From Enterococcus ratti (GTDB lineage Bacteria > Bacillota > Bacilli > Lactobacillales > Enterococcaceae), in NCBI RefSeq assembly GCF_001886195.1, contig NZ_JXLB01000014.1, forward strand, positions 1 to 64,000: a stretch of 64,000 bases of DNA. The letters run 5' to 3'. Of the stretch, positions 7,614 to 17,055 are shown in pieces. Numbering within the stretch: position 1 is the first letter of the stretch; each line of letters starts with the position of its first letter. Position numbers and translations under genes: made by a program. The notes under the pieces were generated by a model, which worked only from the letters and a program-made list of their open reading frames with translations, searched no databases and was not told the DNA's origin.

Positions 7614-8309
7614 CTATATAAGATGTTTTACAAAATCCATGACCATTTCAGCTGAACGTTTTCCAGCCTCTTCAATAAATTCATCGAAACTTTGTGTAGC
7701 AGCATGATCCGCTGTATCACTCATAGCACGAACAATCAAAAACGGAATATTAAATTGACGAGCCGTTTGACCGACAGCAGCTCCTTCCATTTCACAAGCT
7801 AATGCTTCTGGAAAATACGTCAATATTTCTTTTACCTTCTCTGACGAATCAACAAAAGTATCCCCCGTAACGATTAATCCTTCTTTAACAGTTAAATTAG
7901 TTGCTTTTGCTGCTTTGGTCATTTCTGTTCGAAGATACGTACTTGCTTCATAATAAAGGGGCATTCCCGGGATTTGCCCTGGTTTATACCCAAATCCTGT
8001 AGCATCAGCATCAAAATAAGCCACTTTATCAGAAATCACAACGTCACCTACTTGCAGATCTTGACCAATTCCACCTGCAGATCCTGTATTAATTACCATG
8101 TTTACGCCATATTGTTGAATTAATAAGCTCGTTGTAACTGAAGCCAAAACTTTACCGATTCCTGAACGAACAACAATGACTTCATGCCTGCCTAGAGAGC
8201 CTGAGATAAACAATGCACCTGCTCGCTCCCATGATAATGGTTCACTGAGATTTTTTCTTAAAATAGTAATTTCTTCATCCATTGCACCAATAATACCAAT
8301 TTTCATCAT
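7614..8309 (-). CDS. mtnN: 5'-methylthioadenosine/S-adenosylhomocysteine nucleosidase
   Basis: 231 residues, the usual length of MTA/SAH nucleosidase. Visible family features: IGAMDEEI at the N-terminus with the catalytic Glu, SGIGKV, NTGSAGG, EMEGAAVGQTA for ribose binding, and MSDTADHAA containing the catalytic Asp near residue 198. The enzyme cleaves MTA and SAH to adenine plus the thio-sugar, removing by-products of methylation and feeding the LuxS / autoinducer-2 route. It is cytoplasmic. It is the third gene of a minus-strand cluster with a Nudix hydrolase and a small membrane protein (gaps of about 12-13 bases). The ORF begins MMKIG; either Met could start it. Confidence 0.95.
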   Translation of the reverse strand: MMKIGIIGAMDEEITILRKNLSEPLSWERAGALFISGSLGRHEVIVVRSGIGKVLASVTTSLLIQQYGVNMVINTGSAGGIGQDLQVGDVVISDKVAYFDADATGFGYKPGQIPGMPLYYEASTYLRTEMTKAAKATNLTVKEGLIVTGDTFVDSSEKVKEILTYFPEALACEMEGAAVGQTARQFNIPFLIVRAMSDTADHAATQSFDEFIEEAGKRSAEMVMDFVKHLI

Positions 8310-8322
8310 GTTTCCCTTCTTT

Positions 8323-8607
8323 CTAAAAAAATGCGACTGCTAGAAAAACGGCACTTAATAATAGAATAACAATAATTAAAGATTTCATCAAAAAGGAGTT
8401 CCACTTTTTCGTTTTTTCCCGTTCACTTATCCTTGTTTTAGTAATAGGTTTGTTGCGCTTTTTTTCTCTTCGATAAAAATTAGCGATTTTCTTTTCTTCT
8501 TGCTGATAAGCAGCTTCTTCTTTTCTTTGCCTTTTTAATGACTCGCGAGCTTGTGCTTGCTGTCGTTTACGCAATTCGCTTCGCGTAATCAGTGGTCCTT
8601 TGACCAT
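8323..8607 (-). CDS. Small basic protein with one C-terminal membrane segment
   Basis: 94 residues. Residues 1-68 are very rich in Lys, Arg, Glu and Gln and probably helical. Residues about 70-94 form one hydrophobic segment (SLIIVILLLSAVFLAVAFF), so it is likely a tail-anchored protein with a charged cytoplasmic part. It sits between the Nudix and mtnN genes with gaps of 12 and 13 bases, so it is almost surely co-transcribed. I recall small proteins of this kind in the same place in other lactic bacteria, but no function is known to me. Confidence 0.75.
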   Translation of the reverse strand: MVKGPLITRSELRKRQQAQARESLKRQRKEEAAYQQEEKKIANFYRREKKRNKPITKTRISEREKTKKWNSFLMKSLIIVILLLSAVFLAVAFF

Positions 8608-8619
8608 TAACCGACCCCT

Positions 8620-9183
8620 CTACTTTCCTTTGATCATTAGCTCCCAATATTGAATAGCGTAAATGGTTTTCGCATCACAAATAAGTTGATCTGCAATCGC
8701 TTGTTTTGCTTGTGGCAAGGTCAACGCATATAATTCAAGCACTTCTTCTTCATCTTGAGCAAGTGGGGCAAGTACTTTTTTTAAATGAATGGCATGATAA
8801 ATATACATGATTTCATTTGCAAATCCCGGAGAAAGATACATAGATGCTACCTGTTGAAAGTTTTCAGCACGATAGCCGGTTTCTTCTTCTAATTCTCTTG
8901 CTGCCGTTCGTTCCGGCGTCTGACTTTCGTTCGGATCGATCTTACCTGCAGGAATTTCCAAAATGGTTTTTTCTAATGGTTTTCGAAATTGTTTTACCAA
9001 TAATAACCGATTTTGCTCATCAAATGCAATAATTCCTACACCACCAGAGTGAAAAACTAATTCACGTTTTGCATGATCGCCGTTAGGTAGACGAACCTCA
9101 TCCAGCATCACATCAATAATAGCCCCACGATAAATTTCTTTACGCTTGATTGTTTTTTCTTCAAATTGATTATCGTTTAGCAT
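8620..9183 (-). CDS. ADP-ribose pyrophosphatase (Nudix hydrolase)
   Basis: 187 residues with the Nudix box at about 95-119: GKIDPNE, then RELEEETGY. The spacing between the first Glu and REL is nine rather than the canonical seven residues. Just before and after are EIPAGKID and YLSPGFANE, typical of the NudF / ADP-ribose pyrophosphatase subgroup. It hydrolyses ADP-ribose to AMP and ribose-5-phosphate, clearing a reactive NAD-derived sugar. Cytoplasmic, metal dependent. First gene of the minus-strand cluster leading to mtnN. The upstream gap (9184-9394) separates it from the divergent xpaC-like gene and should hold both promoters. Confidence 0.9.
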   Translation of the reverse strand: MLNDNQFEEKTIKRKEIYRGAIIDVMLDEVRLPNGDHAKRELVFHSGGVGIIAFDEQNRLLLVKQFRKPLEKTILEIPAGKIDPNESQTPERTAARELEEETGYRAENFQQVASMYLSPGFANEIMYIYHAIHLKKVLAPLAQDEEEVLELYALTLPQAKQAIADQLICDAKTIYAIQYWELMIKGK

Positions 9184-9394
9184 AAATTTCCTACTTTCTT
9201 TGTCATAATAACTAGTTTTGATTTACTTTTTAATTTTTCTCGTATTTCTATTAGTTTACCATAGTAAAGCTTAGAAAATTTCTAAATCTTTAAAATCCTT
9301 CTTTAGTCTGATACTCTTTCTTAGGCAGAGTATGCTAGAATAAGGGTGGATTTAAAACATTATTAAATGGATGAATATACTTGGAGGGCTTATT

Positions 9395-10048
9395 ATGCGT
9401 AAACTAAATTGGCTATGGATCTTGAGTTTATTGTTTGGGCTGCTTTTGATTCATAACGGTCATTTTTCTATAGTCACCATCGTCTTAGTAATCGGTACAA
9501 TTTTAGTGATATGGGGATTGTCGGGTTCTAGTAAGAAAAAAACAGCAAAGACAGAAATACCAGATTTGTCTAGTAAACTTGAAACTCATTACATTAAAAG
9601 CGGCATGACGCCAAGTGAAATCAATTTTTTTAGACAAACAATGAATCAAACAAAGTTAGAAATTGAAGAATTACAACAAAATATGCAACAAACAGCTAAA
9701 CTAAAAGCTGTCGATCTTCGTCATGATACGGTAAAAGCAGCAAAAGCACTCTTCAAAGCGTTAGTAAAAGAGCCAAACCGGTTACATGAAGCAAGTCAAT
9801 TTTTATACACTCATTTACCAAATTTGGTCGACTTGACAAATAAATACATTGAAATCAATGATCATGAAATCAAAAACAAGCAAACTTATGAAAAATTAGA
9901 AGAAAGTTCACAAATTATTGACCAGCTTGCTCATCTAATTTCTCAAGATTATCAACAATTTGTCTCGGACGATTTAGAAGATTTAGATGTAGAGATATCA
10001 GTTGCGAAACAAAGCTTAAAGCGAGATAATGAGGAGAAACACCAGTAA
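9395..10048 (+). CDS. XpaC-like membrane protein (5-bromo-4-chloroindolyl phosphate hydrolysis family)
   Basis: 217 residues from the ATG at 9395, chosen over an in-frame ATG at 9371 because TTGGAGGG sits eight bases before it. Two membrane segments near the N-terminus (LNWLWILSLLFGLLLIH and VTIVLVIGTILVIWGL) are followed by a Lys-rich linker and a mainly helical cytoplasmic domain. This layout and the neighbouring telA gene match the XpaC family of Bacillus and lactic bacteria. The family name comes from a plate assay; the biochemical role is not established. It is followed 108 bases later by the telA-like gene on the same strand, as elsewhere, suggesting a joint membrane-stress role. Confidence 0.8.
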   Translation: MRKLNWLWILSLLFGLLLIHNGHFSIVTIVLVIGTILVIWGLSGSSKKKTAKTEIPDLSSKLETHYIKSGMTPSEINFFRQTMNQTKLEIEELQQNMQQTAKLKAVDLRHDTVKAAKALFKALVKEPNRLHEASQFLYTHLPNLVDLTNKYIEINDHEIKNKQTYEKLEESSQIIDQLAHLISQDYQQFVSDDLEDLDVEISVAKQSLKRDNEEKHQ

Positions 10049-10156
10049 GTTTCGTTGAACTGTAAATAGCTTCATAAAGGAGTGTTTGATTGCTTAGACA
10101 CTCCTTTATTCATTCTAATTTTTTTATAAACAAGAGAAACGCAAGGAGGAGTTTTG

Positions 10157-11344
10157 ATGGAAAATAAACCAAAAGAAGTAAAACCTGTGAATGACACGCT
10201 TGACGATTTGCTTAATAATCCTTTTTCTACTCCAACAGATCAATTAACGCAAACACAACAATCTGAAATCAATGCCTTACAAGAACAACAAACGGCTACT
10301 CGTTTACTTGATAAATTACCGCCTGAAAGGCAAGAACAAGCCAAAGAACTGGCAGCTAAAATTGATACAGCGGATGCACAATCTGTAATCAGTTATGGTT
10401 CTGCTGCTCAAACAAAGTTAAGTGAATTCTCACAATCGATGTTAAACCACGTACAAGCACAAGATATCGGACCAGTTGGTGATTCATTGACTGAATTAAT
10501 GTATCGCTTGCAAGAAGCAAATCCTGATGAATTGCGTGCAGGTGAAGGAAATATTTTTCAACGAATGTTTGGAAAAGTGAAACAGTCAATTTATGAAGTA
10601 ACCGCTAAATATCAGAAAATCGGCGCACAAATCGATAAAATTTCTGTAAAACTCGAAAAAGAAAAAGACGGTCTGCTAAAAGATAATCTGATGTTAGAAC
10701 AACTTTATCAAAAAAATAAAGACTATTTCGATGCACTAAATATTTACATTGCAGCAGGTGAATTAAAAATGGAAGAACTTCAAACAAAAATTATTCCTGA
10801 TGCAATGAAAAAAGCAGAAGAAACTGGTGATCAAATGGATGTTCAAATTGCCAACGATTATACGCAATTTCTTGATCGTTTAGATAAGCGGACGCATGAT
10901 TTGCGTTTAGCCAGACAAATTACAATTCAGCAGGCTCCTCAAATTCGCTTAATTCAAAATACCAATCAAGCGTTAGCCGAAAAAATTCAAGCTTCCATTA
11001 CAACAGCTATCCCTTTATGGAAAAACCAAGTAGTTATTGCGTTGACTTTGCTTCGCCAAAAAGATGCAGTAACGGCTCAACGCCAAGTATCTGAAACGAC
11101 CAATGATTTATTAAAGAAAAATTCAGAAATGTTGAAAATTTCTGCCATTGAAACAGCCAAAGAAAATGAGCGTGGTATCGTTGATATTGAAACGTTGCAA
11201 ACGACACAAAATGATTTGATTGAAACAATTCAAGAAACTTTACGTATTCAAAAAGAAGGAAAAGAAAAACGTCGCCATGCAGAAATAGAATTGAGTCATA
11301 TGGAAGATGATTTGAAACAAAAATTACTAGATTTAACACAATAA
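10157..11344 (+). CDS. TelA-like toxic anion resistance family protein
   Basis: 395 residues, almost all helical with long charged stretches and no membrane segment or signal peptide, as in the TelA / KlaA family (tellurite and cell-wall-stress resistance). The ATG at 10157 follows AAGGAGG with seven bases between; the TTG just before it is a less likely start. Recognisable blocks are [20 protein letters not shown] (a glycine-containing turn near residue 135) and [20 protein letters not shown]. Members have been linked to resistance to tellurite, nisin and cell-envelope antibiotics; the mechanism is unclear. Downstream of the xpaC-like gene and closed by a terminator at 11351-11391. Confidence 0.88.
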   Translation: MENKPKEVKPVNDTLDDLLNNPFSTPTDQLTQTQQSEINALQEQQTATRLLDKLPPERQEQAKELAAKIDTADAQSVISYGSAAQTKLSEFSQSMLNHVQAQDIGPVGDSLTELMYRLQEANPDELRAGEGNIFQRMFGKVKQSIYEVTAKYQKIGAQIDKISVKLEKEKDGLLKDNLMLEQLYQKNKDYFDALNIYIAAGELKMEELQTKIIPDAMKKAEETGDQMDVQIANDYTQFLDRLDKRTHDLRLARQITIQQAPQIRLIQNTNQALAEKIQASITTAIPLWKNQVVIALTLLRQKDAVTAQRQVSETTNDLLKKNSEMLKISAIETAKENERGIVDIETLQTTQNDLIETIQETLRIQKEGKEKRRHAEIELSHMEDDLKQKLLDLTQ

Positions 11345-11350
11345 ACAAGA

Positions 11351-11391
11351 AAAAACTTTCGACGATTAAAAAATCGTATCGAAAGTTTTTT
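11351..11391. terminator. Bidirectional Rho-independent terminator
   Basis: Stem AAAAACTTTCGA (11351-11362) with TCGAAAGTTTTT (11379-11390), plus an inner CGATT/AATCG pairing and a two-base bulge. T-runs on both strands let it serve the telA-like gene and the convergent permease gene ending at 11395. Confidence 0.8.
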
Positions 11392-11394
11392 TGT

Positions 11395-12768
11395 TTATTC
11401 ATTCATTTTACTGTGTTTATAACCGTAACCAAAGTAAATGACTAAACCGAGCGCCATCACGAGACCAAATACAATCCATGTGAGTGCCTGTAAACGTAGC
11501 ATTAAAACCAAACAAGTGATAATAGAAATCATTGGCAGTACAGGAACAAAGGGGACTTTAAATTCACCAGATTTAGGTTTGCCGAACATTTTTCTTAATT
11601 TAAGCAGGCCAAGGCTGACTAACATCAGATAGGTTAATGCCATGATATTAGTTAATTCGGCAAGAACATTTAAAGGAAAAAAACCAGCAAAAAACAAAGC
11701 TACTATTCCTGCAACATAAGTCGCTTTTCTAGGTGTTCGATGTTTTTGATCAATCTCTGTCATAAATTTAGGCAAAAGTCCATCTTTACTAACAGCAAAT
11801 AATAATCTTGCTAATGAATACATCATAGAAATGGTTACAGTCAGTAAGGTCAAAATGGCACCAACTGCAATAATTGCCCCGATCGTTCCATGACCAACGT
11901 AACGCATGGCAAAAGCAACTGGATCACTGATTCCTAATTCAGTAAAAGGAACGATTCCAGTTAAAATCAAGGTGACAACAATATACAAAGCCGTTGCAAT
12001 TAAGATAGAACCGATGATTCCTCGAGGCACATCTTTTTGTGGATCTTTTACTTCTTCGGCTGCCATTGCTACTGAATCAAACCCCAAGAAAGCAAAGAAC
12101 ACCAACGCAGCACCATCCAAGACCCCAGCAAAACCAAAAGGTGTAAATGGTTGCCAATTTTTAGGGTTTACAAAAAAGATACCTACAACAACAAATAAAG
12201 CAATAATGCCAAATTTTACAAAGACCATGATGTTATTTAATCGCAATGCTTTTTTGGCTTCCAAAGAAACAAGATAGGTGACAAAAATAACAACCAATAC
12301 AGCAATCAAATCCACGTACGTGCCATTTGTAGGATTGTAGCCACTTGTTAAAACTTGTGGTAGATGTATGCCAAATCCTTCTAAAAAACCTTGAACGTAA
12401 CCAGACCAGCCGGATGCTACAGACGAAACAGCTAATAAAAACTCGCCGATTAGCAGCCAACCAGTGAACCAAGCAGCAAATTCACCAAAAACAACATAAA
12501 GATACGCATAAGGTCCACCGATTACTGGTACTCGCGAAGCAAACTCTGCAAAACTTAAACCTGATAAAACCACAACGATTGCTGCTAAAACAAATGAAAG
12601 TGACAGTGCTGGACCAGCATTTTGATTGGCCGCAACCCCTGTCACTACAAATATTCCTGTCCCGATAATTGCGCCAATTCCAAGCATGATTAAATCAGAC
12701 GTTTTTAAGTCTTTCTTCAAGCCACTTGTTTGATTAAGATTGATTTCTTTCTTACGAAATAAATCCAT
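11395..12768 (-). CDS. APC-superfamily cationic amino acid transporter
   Basis: 457 residues, mostly hydrophobic with about twelve membrane segments. The N-terminus has the APC signature MLGIGAIIGTGIFVVTG (about 29-45), and residues around 218-245 read FFAFLGFDSVAMAAEEVKDP, the motif of the CAT (cationic amino acid transporter) branch such as YfnA. It probably imports amino acids at the cytoplasmic membrane; the substrate cannot be decided. AAGGAGGTG lies just before the ATG. The GRP sugar transporter gene ends 36 bases upstream on the same strand, so both may share an mRNA. Ends at a shared bidirectional terminator. Confidence 0.88.
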   Translation of the reverse strand: MDLFRKKEINLNQTSGLKKDLKTSDLIMLGIGAIIGTGIFVVTGVAANQNAGPALSLSFVLAAIVVVLSGLSFAEFASRVPVIGGPYAYLYVVFGEFAAWFTGWLLIGEFLLAVSSVASGWSGYVQGFLEGFGIHLPQVLTSGYNPTNGTYVDLIAVLVVIFVTYLVSLEAKKALRLNNIMVFVKFGIIALFVVVGIFFVNPKNWQPFTPFGFAGVLDGAALVFFAFLGFDSVAMAAEEVKDPQKDVPRGIIGSILIATALYIVVTLILTGIVPFTELGISDPVAFAMRYVGHGTIGAIIAVGAILTLLTVTISMMYSLARLLFAVSKDGLLPKFMTEIDQKHRTPRKATYVAGIVALFFAGFFPLNVLAELTNIMALTYLMLVSLGLLKLRKMFGKPKSGEFKVPFVPVLPMISIITCLVLMLRLQALTWIVFGLVMALGLVIYFGYGYKHSKMNE

Positions 12769-12804
12769 TGTGACACCTCCTTATTTTAGGTTAGAAAAAC
12801 GCCA

Positions 12805-13671
12805 TTAAGCCGTTTTCATGTACCCTAAAATAATACCACCTAAAATGACTAAAAGGCAACCAACAATAACGTAAACAAGTTCTTTTTTCGTCTTCTTTTC
12901 TCCTAAAACGAAAATGCCGCCTAGTGTTGAGATGATGATTCCCATTTGCGATAATGAAAAGCCAACAGCTAAACCAAGGGATTTAACGGTGAGGAGCATG
13001 CACACGTTCCCAATTCCCCATAACAATCCGCACATCATGTTTTTCCAAACAAATTGATCCACTTTAACTTTACGAAAAGCAAAGAAACTTGCACCTAAGA
13101 TCATTCCGATGCTTTGCGGCAAAATAATTGACATCGCATCCAAATTTGCCCAATTAACAATAATGGTGTAAACACCATAACCAATAGTCGAATAAATTAG
13201 TGCTCTAAGACCTTTACCAAAATCCAACATTTTATTTTCTGTATCTACTTTTCCTTCATCATCTTGACGTGCAGTTAAATAGGCACCGCTAACAAGAAGA
13301 ACTAAAGCAAGTATGCCGTATACATAATCTTTGGTTTGTGTCCATTCATGAAAAAATACTGCACCTGCAATCGTATTTAAAATTAATTGAAAACCAGTGG
13401 ACAAAGGAAGCCCTACAGAAATGCCCATGAATTTCATCCCATGAAATTGACCATTTTGTCCAACACTCCACGCCAAACCGGATAAAAAGCCAATTAAGAA
13501 TATCCAAGGGGTGACAGCTGGATGAACGATGAAAAAAATAATCACTGAAAAAATAAATGCTCCGATAGTCATGCCTAACGTTTGCTGATTGGCATCCCCA
13601 CCAATTTTCCCACTGACTAATCCAATACTTCCCCATGCGACCATAGGGATCAATGCTATTAAAATTTCCAT
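12805..13671 (-). CDS. GRP-family sugar uptake protein (GlcU/RbsU-like)
   Basis: 288 residues with ten predicted membrane segments, the layout and length of glucose/ribose porter (GRP) family members such as GlcU and RbsU. Typical stretches are MVAWGSIGLVSGKIGG near the N-terminus, SGLAWSVGQNGQFHGMKFMG around 83-103 and the repeat-half counterpart CGLLWGIGNVCMLLTVKSLG. It likely moves glucose or another monosaccharide by proton symport. It precedes the amino acid transporter with a 36-base gap. Substrate uncertain. Confidence 0.82.
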   Translation of the reverse strand: MEILIALIPMVAWGSIGLVSGKIGGDANQQTLGMTIGAFIFSVIIFFIVHPAVTPWIFLIGFLSGLAWSVGQNGQFHGMKFMGISVGLPLSTGFQLILNTIAGAVFFHEWTQTKDYVYGILALVLLVSGAYLTARQDDEGKVDTENKMLDFGKGLRALIYSTIGYGVYTIIVNWANLDAMSIILPQSIGMILGASFFAFRKVKVDQFVWKNMMCGLLWGIGNVCMLLTVKSLGLAVGFSLSQMGIIISTLGGIFVLGEKKTKKELVYVIVGCLLVILGGIILGYMKTA

Positions 13672-13759
13672 AACTAATCTCCTTTTATTTCACATGATAA
13701 GAAACTTATCAGGGAAAACGTTCACAATACAAGGATTTTTTTTTGATTCTCACTATTTT

Positions 13760-14785
13760 TTAACGTTTGTCATTATAGAAATTTAAGATTGGGAAAATTA
13801 AGGACATTGTTGTTCCTTCTCCTTCTATGGACTCTACAGTTAACTGAATTCCTAATTTTTCAGCTAAAGACTTTGCTAGATAGAGCCCTAACCCCGTAGA
13901 ATGCGTTTTCCCCAGACGACCGTTCGTTCCTGTAAATCCTTTATCAAAAATACGTGATAGGTCTTCTTTAGGAATACCGATGCCTGAATCTTTAATGGCT
14001 AATGAAACGCCTTGTTTGTTTTTTTCAATAGAAAAGATGATTTCTTTATGATCCGGTGTATATTTGATTGCATTACTTAGAATTTGTTTAAAAATAAATG
14101 CCACCCATTTTGCATCTGTTAAAACTCGCTGATCGTCGCCAACAATTTCATAATGCAGATGTTTTTGAATAAAATAATTGGCTTGACTGCGAATAACAGG
14201 TTGAATGATACTTTTCAAGTCATATTCCTGAATCAAATAATCTCTTGAAAAACTGTCTAGTCGGGCATAGTAAAGAACTTGTTCTACGTACTCATCAATC
14301 TTTGCTAACTCATTTTCCAATAAGGTGTATTTATGATCATCAATATCAAACTCAATGGAGCGCACCAAAAGTTCGGCAGCTGACAACGGTACTTTTATTT
14401 CATGTACCCATGAATCAATGTAGTCTTTTTGATCTTGTTGATTGCTAATCGCTTCTTGCATCACTTCTTGGTGTTCACGAATCAATTGATTGATATAATC
14501 TTCAATTAATTTTTCTTCTTCTGCGCGTGCTCCACTTAAATAATTTTGCAAAGGAGATGTTTGTTGTAAATTCGCTAGTTTCTCCCACCAGTGACGTTTA
14601 TTGAAATAATGGACGAGCAAATAAAAAAGTAAAAAAACCCCTTGAATTAAAGCTAAATAAGTAACCGTCGACCAATCAACTGAAATATTAGGGGCGAGCC
14701 ACATCACAAAAATTGTGAGTATTATAAAAAAGAGCCATCCTAGAATCAGTGACCACTGATCCTTTAAATATTTAAAGAAATTCAT
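13760..14785 (-). CDS. Intramembrane-sensing histidine kinase (BceS/GraS-like)
   Basis: About 341 residues from the ATG at 14785, preferred because an AAAGGATGAG site lies upstream; an ATG at 14797 is in frame but abuts that site. Two close N-terminal membrane segments with almost no outer loop are typical of BceS/GraS kinases. The phospho-acceptor block is SWVHEIKVPLSA, the N box is ILSNAIKYTPDH, and G boxes are KDSGIGIP and STGLGLYLAKSL. These kinases usually pair with a BceAB-type ABC transporter to sense peptide antibiotics; none is next to it here. It follows the response regulator gene directly. Confidence 0.9.
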   Translation of the reverse strand: MNFFKYLKDQWSLILGWLFFIILTIFVMWLAPNISVDWSTVTYLALIQGVFLLFYLLVHYFNKRHWWEKLANLQQTSPLQNYLSGARAEEEKLIEDYINQLIREHQEVMQEAISNQQDQKDYIDSWVHEIKVPLSAAELLVRSIEFDIDDHKYTLLENELAKIDEYVEQVLYYARLDSFSRDYLIQEYDLKSIIQPVIRSQANYFIQKHLHYEIVGDDQRVLTDAKWVAFIFKQILSNAIKYTPDHKEIIFSIEKNKQGVSLAIKDSGIGIPKEDLSRIFDKGFTGTNGRLGKTHSTGLGLYLAKSLAEKLGIQLTVESIEGEGTTMSLIFPILNFYNDKR

Positions 14786-14801
14786 TTTTGTACTCATCCT
14801 T

Positions 14802-15476
14802 TCAAGGAACGATGTACCCCTGTCCGACTTTTGTTTCAATGTATCCTTTTATACCTGCTTGTTCTATCTTTCGGCGTAATCGATTAATATTTACAGTCAA
14901 TGTATTGTCATCCACAAAACGTTCATCATCCCATAAAGCACGTAACAGTTTCTCACGGCTTAAGATTTTCCCATGCTGCTTCATTAAGATAAATAATAAG
15001 CGGTATTCATTTTTGCTTAAATCAATCATTTCTCCATTAATTTCCATGCTGCCGTTATCAACATTCAACGTAATCCCATTATGGCTCATCATTTCACTGG
15101 ATAGTTCACCATAATTATAGGAACGACGAAGCAACGCATTAATTTTAGCAATTAAAACATCAATTTGAAAGGGTTTAGTCACAAAATCATCTGCTCCCAT
15201 ATTCATTGCCATGATCATGTCCATATTTGTATTCCGACTTGAAATAAAAATGATTGGTACTTTTGAAATTTCTCGAATTTTTTGACACCAATAATATCCA
15301 TCAAACACCGGAAGATTGATATCTAATAACATAAGCTGCGGTTCTTCTCTTTCAAAGTCTTCAAATACCTGATTAAAATTAGAAGTACCATACGTTTCAA
15401 ATTGCCACTTTTCTAATTCTTCCATAATTAATTGGCGAATGATTTCTTCATCTTCTACGATCATAATTTTTGCCAT
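14802..15476 (-). CDS. OmpR-family response regulator (BceR/GraR-like)
   Basis: 224 residues: receiver domain (1-115) with the acidic pocket VEDEE and the phospho-acceptor D52 in LMLLDINLP, then a winged-helix DNA-binding domain (about 128-224) with LSKNEYRLL and VDDNTLTVNINRLRRKI. The LLDINLP and TVNINRLR wording is characteristic of BceR/GraR regulators. First gene of a two-gene operon with the kinase. Expected to activate envelope-defence genes elsewhere in the genome, since no transporter genes follow. Confidence 0.92.
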   Translation of the reverse strand: MAKIMIVEDEEIIRQLIMEELEKWQFETYGTSNFNQVFEDFEREEPQLMLLDINLPVFDGYYWCQKIREISKVPIIFISSRNTNMDMIMAMNMGADDFVTKPFQIDVLIAKINALLRRSYNYGELSSEMMSHNGITLNVDNGSMEINGEMIDLSKNEYRLLFILMKQHGKILSREKLLRALWDDERFVDDNTLTVNINRLRRKIEQAGIKGYIETKVGQGYIVP

Positions 15477-15642
15477 CTAATTTATCCTCCCAGTTTTTTC
15501 TTGTTATAACCATAACAAAGAAGCCTTAACGTGACAAGTAACCTTATTCTTAAGAAAGAGGAAAAATTATAGATAAGAATTGATCCATCGTAAGATTTTT
15601 TTACGCTTCATTAAGCTTACACAAAAATTTTGCGCCATTTAA

Positions 15643-15831
15643 CTATTGATTCTCATCTCTACTTTTTTCAGTCAAAAAAAGCATTGTTTGAAAATAAATC
15701 AACGCACTTATTCCGAGCAAAACAAAATACACAGATCCGGCTACTATAAAAGCGGTGAGTAAAAACATTATTCCTATCAAATGAAACAATACTTTTTCCG
15801 TAAGAAAAAAGGAAAAAAACGCCATAAACAT
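15643..15831 (-). CDS. Possible small membrane protein
   Basis: About 62 residues from the ATG at 15831 (the frame stays open to a TTG at 15909). Two hydrophobic segments are seen (LFHLIGIMFLLTAFIVAGS and VYFVLLGISALIYFQTMLFL), then a charged tail. No strong ribosome binding site precedes either start, so it could be a decayed gene. I do not recognise a family. Confidence 0.4.
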   Translation of the reverse strand: MFMAFFSFFLTEKVLFHLIGIMFLLTAFIVAGSVYFVLLGISALIYFQTMLFLTEKSRDENQ

Positions 15832-15909
15832 AGAAATTTTTTTTGATTTTCCAACTGAAACTGTCACTTTTCTAGTTAAATGGCAAAAATTTTCAGCACT
15901 AAATGACAA

Positions 15910-16288
15910 AAACGATTAATTTTTTATGATCGCTTTTTAAATAGCTATCACTAAATTATCTCTTACTACTGCTTAGAGTAATTTACCTATTTGATTGATC
16001 TGTAAAATATAATTTAATTTGCGCGAACAATGCAGAAGTCTAAAAATTATCTTTATAATAAATAATAACAATTATAAATTATTCATAATTAAAAAATCTT
16101 GAGAGTTTATAGCAATCCCTTAATTGATATCCTAAAATTAAGTTGTCTTTTGTTTTTTATTGTCTATGAATAAGCCAAATAATTAGAAAAATTTGTGCTA
16201 TTTAAAAAAAAGTGACACCGTTTTGTAAAGAAATAAAAAAATGACTAGGTAATTACTAATCATTTTGATTGTTCTAAATTTTTATATT
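15910..16288. other. AT-rich intergenic stretch
   Basis: No gene, clear hairpin or promoter was seen. It separates the two-component operon side from a cluster of decayed genes. Confidence 0.4.
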
Positions 16289-16531
16289 TTAAAAGAAAGT
16301 AAACACCATAAAAAAAGGGATACTAACAATTAAAGGATATATATAATAGTTTCTTTCATAGCTTGGAGATCCTGTAGCCTGATTTGCTCGCATTCTATCT
16401 CCAGAAACAACAGTTCCAGATAATGCTATTCCAATTAATAAAGCACCAATCCAAATAATCTACAAGATATTTTTTTCTAATAACAAGTTAAAAATCACTG
16501 CAATTATGCTTGCTATTAAGAAAGTTATCAT
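16289..16531 (-). pseudogene. DUF5316-like small membrane protein with an internal stop
   Basis: Minus-strand frame from ATG 16531 reads MITFLIASIIAVIFNLLLE, then a TAG at codon 24, then continues as IIWIGALLIGIALSGTVVSG and DRMRANQATGSPSYERN with a further hydrophobic segment to a TAA at 16289. SGTVVSGDRMRAN is the hallmark of DUF5316 membrane proteins. One stop codon breaks an otherwise complete 80-codon frame, so decay is recent. It lies 34 bases after another broken gene on the same strand. Confidence 0.6.
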
Positions 16532-16565
16532 ATACTTTTTTAATTAGTATCCCACCTTAATTTAT

Positions 16566-17055
16566 CTAGAATGGTGTCACTGTAACATTAACGCTATCAG
16601 AACTACCATCCATAGTATACGTTGCATACGTTGTTACTCCTAATGCATCATAAATTGACGATACTCTTTCTACATCACTTGTCCAATTTGGTTCATACGA
16701 ATACCATTTATAATTTACATCACTTGGATATTGGTCCATCATTAGACTTACTGACCCTGCTTTAGGATTTGTCCGTAATGGATTCTTCTACCGCTTGTAG
16801 AGGCAAATTGTGACGGATAGTATCTGCCTGTAGCATAATGAATTCCATAGTAGTTTACCCCACTACTTCCAAGTGTGTATTATATTCGTATGTTACTCTC
16901 GCGTCAACAACACCTTTTGTGGTACCAGAACTATCTTCTAAGGTACCAGTACCTCGTAAAAAGTGTTCATTTCTCTTTTTCACTACCTCACTTACAGGTA
17001 TAGAATATATAGCTGCACTTTTTTCTTTTGTTACTTCTTTGGTATTATTTAAAAC
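16566..17055 (-). pseudogene. Secreted or surface protein of unknown family, frameshifted
   Basis: Three minus-strand frames must be joined to read it. The first gives KSAAIYSIPVSEVVKKRNEH and GTTKGVVDARVTYEYNTHLE. The second gives NYYGIHYATGRYYPSQFAST. The third gives GSVSLMMDQYPSDVNYKWYS and ends DSVNVTVTPF with a TAG at 16566. Shifts fall near 16860 and 16780. The Tyr/Thr/Ser-rich beta-like content suggests an exported protein. The N-terminus is missing and merges with the truncated binding-protein gene upstream. Confidence 0.5.

Noticed and set aside
8844-9032. Plus-strand frame opposite the Nudix gene
   Set aside because: Antisense shadow of a gene with a clear Nudix box.
11034-11402. 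Minus-strand frame of 122 codons over the end of the telA-like gene
   Set aside because: Overlaps a supported gene and its terminator, without a ribosome binding site.
11906-12277. Plus-strand frame of 123 codons opposite the amino acid transporter
   Set aside because: Typical antisense shadow of a membrane-protein gene.
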